Source of the DNA: an uncultured Oscillospiraceae bacterium | Lineage (GTDB): Bacteria; Bacillota; Clostridia; Oscillospirales; Oscillospiraceae | NCBI GenBank assembly: GCA_910583885.1 | Contig: CAJUAC010000098.1 | Coordinates: forward strand, 1-7,790 | DNA: 7,790 nucleotides | Direction of reading: 5' to 3' | In this document: positions 5,845 through 7,790 of the stretch, in pieces | How the letters are laid out: each line of letters begins with the position of its first letter | How positions within the stretch are numbered: position 1 is the stretch's first letter | Notes under the pieces: generated by a model | What the model saw: only the letters and a program-made list of their open reading frames with translations | What the model was told of the DNA's origin: nothing | Database searches by the model: none | Program-made: the position numbers and the translations under genes

Positions 5845-7790
5845 TTACTCCGCCTCCGCCAGGGCCTTGGCCTCAGCGATTGCCTTCTCCTGGGCTGCGG
5901 CAGGACACTCCTCGTAACGGATAAAATGGAGGGTAAACGTACCGCGGGACTGGGTCATGGAACGCAGGTCGATAGCGTAGGTCATCATCTCTGCCATGGG
6001 AACCTCTGCCTCCACAACCTGGTCGCCATCGCCAGTGGGGTTCATCCCCATGATACGGCCCCGGCGCTTGTTCAAGTCACCCAGGATATCGCCCATGTAG
6101 CTGTCAGGGATCGTGACCTTCAGCTCCCCGATGGGCTCCAGCAGAACCGGAGATGCCTCAGGCAGGGCTGCCTTATAGGCCAGCTGGGCAGCAGTCTTGA
6201 ATGCGATTTCAGAGGAGTCAACCGGGTGGTAGGAACCGTCCACCAGGGTAGCCTTCAGGAACACCATGGGATAACCAGCCAATACGCCGTGGACACAGGC
6301 TTCCCGCAGGCCCTTCTCAACAGCGGGGAAGAAGTTCTTGGGCACGCTGCCGCCGAAGACCTCTTCGGCAAAAATCATATCCTCGCTCTCATCCTGGGGC
6401 TCAAAAACAATATGCACATCGCCGAACTGGCCGCTGCCGCCGGTCTGCTTCTTGTGGCGGCCCTGCTTGCGCACCTGCTTGCGGATCTTCTCGCGGTAGG
6501 CCACACGGGGCGTATCCAGCTCAGCCTCTACGCCAAAGCGGCTCTTAAGCTTGCTCACCAATACATCAATCTGGATATCGCCTGCGCCGGAGACCACCAC
6601 CTGATGGGTCTCCGCATTGTTGAGCACACTGAAGGTGGGATCCTCCTCGTTCAGGCGGATCAGGCCCGTGCCAACCTTCTCATCCTGGCCGCGGGTCTTG
6701 GGGGCGATGGCCCGGGAGTAGCAGGGCTCGGCAAACTGCACCGGAGCCAGCTTCACCGCATTCTTCGGATCGCAGAGGGTATCGCCGGTCTTGAGCCGGT
6801 CCATCTTGGCGATGGCGCCGATATCGCCGCAGGCGATCTCCTTGACCTCCTCGTTCTTCTTGCCCTTGATGGTGTACAAACGGCCCAGCTTCTCCGTCTT
6901 GCCGGTAGAAGGGTTATAAAGGGACATATCGCTGGTGATCTTGCCGGAGACTACCTTGACCAGGGAGTACTTGCCATACTGGTCAGAGATGGTCTTAAAG
7001 ACGATGGCGGCAGTGGCACCCTTGGGATCCCGCTTGACCTCAATGGCATTCTCGCCGGATTCATCTGTGGCAGCCTCAGCGGGCATCTCCAGAGGGCCGG
7101 GGACCAGATCCACAATTGTGGACAGCAGCATCTCCGTGCCCAGGCCCGTCAGGGCGGAGCCGCACACGACGGGTGCCAGGGTTCCCTCGTGCATACCAAC
7201 CTTCAGGCCGGTCATGATCTCCTCCTTGGTGAAGGGCTCACCAGCGAAGAATTTCTCCATGTTTTCCTCTGTCGTCTCAGCGACCGCCTCCATCAGCTGG
7301 CCGTATAGCTCCTCGACGACGCTGACCTTGCTCTCGGGGATAGGGATCTCCACCCGCTTGCCCTTCTTGTTCTCGGGCATCTGGTAGGCCTTCTTATTGA
7401 GCACATCGATAATACCGATGGTACGCTTGCTGCTATCCCAGATCGGTGCGACAACAGGGGCGATGGACTTCGACAGCTTCTCACGCAGGGCCTCCAGCGT
7501 CGTAGAGAAGTTGGCGTTCTCCTCGTCCTCCTTGGAGACATAGACAATGCAGGGCTTCTTCTGCTCACGCAGGTACTTCCAGCCCCGCTCGGCACCCACG
7601 CTCAGCCCATCCTTGGACGCGCACACCAGTACGCCCACCTCGGCGGCCCGGACGCCCGACTGCATCTCACCGGCAAAATCGAAGTTGCCCGGCGTATCCA
7701 GCACATTGATCTTCACCCCGTCATAGGTGATCGGCGTCATGGCCAGGGAGATGGAAATCTGGCGCTTGATCTCCTCCGGATCGTAATCGC
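5845..7790 (-). CDS. EF-G-like translational GTPase (EF-G2/FusA2-type paralogue), N-terminus cut by window edge
   Basis: Ribosome-binding GTPase related to elongation factor G. The visible 647 residues run from switch I (EIKRQISIS) to the stop; about 45 residues with the P-loop lie outside. Fragment numbering: G3 motif DTPGN (31-35), G4 motif SKED (85-88), G5-like CGSAL (209-213), domain II about 256-345, domain III about 352-425, domain IV about 430-545 with QTGGSGQFG and the tip GSYHPVDSS (518-526), domain V about 548-625, then an Ala/Glu/Lys-rich tail. Canonical EF-G has DTPGH, NKMD and RGITI; here the His is Asn (codon 7684-7686), the G4 Asn is Ser (7534-7536) and the switch I Thr is Ser. 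The whole pattern, including SYHPVDSS, fits the EF-G-like paralogue family often labelled fusA in databases, not the housekeeping factor encoded with rpsL-rpsG. No ribosomal protein gene is nearby and it does not resemble TetM/TetO. Whether it translocates, recycles or rescues ribosomes is unknown. Confidence 0.92.
   Translation of the reverse strand, partial: DYDPEEIKRQISISLAMTPITYDGVKINVLDTPGNFDFAGEMQSGVRAAEVGVLVCASKDGLSVGAERGWKYLREQKKPCIVYVSKEDEENANFSTTLEALREKLSKSIAPVVAPIWDSSKRTIGIIDVLNKKAYQMPENKKGKRVEIPIPESKVSVVEELYGQLMEAVAETTEENMEKFFAGEPFTKEEIMTGLKVGMHEGTLAPVVCGSALTGLGTEMLLSTIVDLVPGPLEMPAEAATDESGENAIEVKRDPKGATAAIVFKTISDQYGKYSLVKVVSGKITSDMSLYNPSTGKTEKLGRLYTIKGKKNEEVKEIACGDIGAIAKMDRLKTGDTLCDPKNAVKLAPVQFAEPCYSRAIAPKTRGQDEKVGTGLIRLNEEDPTFSVLNNAETHQVVVSGAGDIQIDVLVSKLKSRFGVEAELDTPRVAYREKIRKQVRKQGRHKKQTGGSGQFGDVHIVFEPQDESEDMIFAEEVFGGSVPKNFFPAVEKGLREACVHGVLAGYPMVFLKATLVDGSYHPVDSSEIAFKTAAQLAYKAALPEASPVLLEPIGELKVTIPDSYMGDILGDLNKRRGRIMGMNPTGDGDQVVEAEVPMAEMMTYAIDLRSMTQSRGTFTLHFIRYEECPAAAQEKAIAEAKALAEAE

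Noticed and set aside
5666..5917. 83-codon plus-strand open frame after the promoter-like sequence
   Set aside because: No ribosome site precedes its ATG, and it runs through both hairpins into the 3' end of the EF-G-like gene.
5926..7308. 460-codon plus-strand open frame opposite the EF-G-like gene
   Set aside because: Antisense to an unmistakable EF-G family protein, with no family resemblance or ribosome site.
5845..7790. Tetracycline-resistance ribosomal protection protein (TetM/TetO)
   Set aside because: Same superfamily, but domain IV and the G-motif pattern fit the EF-G-like paralogue family better; no resistance-element context surrounds it.
1..7790. CRISPR arrays, tRNA or rRNA genes, insertion-sequence ends
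   Set aside because: I saw no regularly spaced repeats, cloverleaf-like sequence, rRNA motifs or transposase; the integrase is the only mobile-element gene.

Overview
The window reads as a piece of chromosome from a GC-rich (about 60% by eye) anaerobic Firmicute, most likely a gut Clostridia of the Oscillospirales type. This is inferred from the mix of families: a classic clostridial rubredoxin, a MarR-controlled heterodimeric ABC exporter and a Firmicutes-type EF-G paralogue. No 16S rRNA or other direct taxonomic marker is present.

Layout. (1) Bases 2-946, plus strand: the C-terminal part of a tyrosine recombinase that enters from the left, so the right-hand edge of an integrated element probably lies close to it. 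(2) Bases 1012-1167, minus strand: a small rubredoxin with its own likely promoter and a strong hairpin terminator, converging on the integrase. (3) Bases 1377-5447, minus strand: a three-gene operon, MarR regulator, then ABC half-transporter A (degenerate ATP site), then ABC half-transporter B (catalytic ATP site), joined by 4-base and roughly 14-base gene overlaps. A near-consensus sigma-A promoter with an inverted repeat over its -10 box precedes it. (4) Bases 5448-5844: a 397-base gap holding that promoter, two strong hairpins, an 8-base inverted repeat and a weak plus-strand promoter-like signal. (5) Bases 5845-7790, minus strand: the C-terminal 647 residues of an EF-G-like translational GTPase with substituted G3 and G4 motifs, cut by the right edge.

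How the genes work together. The MarR protein probably represses its own operon and is released by a ligand or stress, raising production of a TM287/TM288-type exporter. The rubredoxin (electron carrier) and the EF-G paralogue (ribosome factor) look like separate transcription units. I see no wholly new system. The points most worth a second look are the altered G motifs of the EF-G paralogue, the asymmetric ATP sites of the exporter, the putative MarR operator and the structured gap downstream of the EF-G gene.
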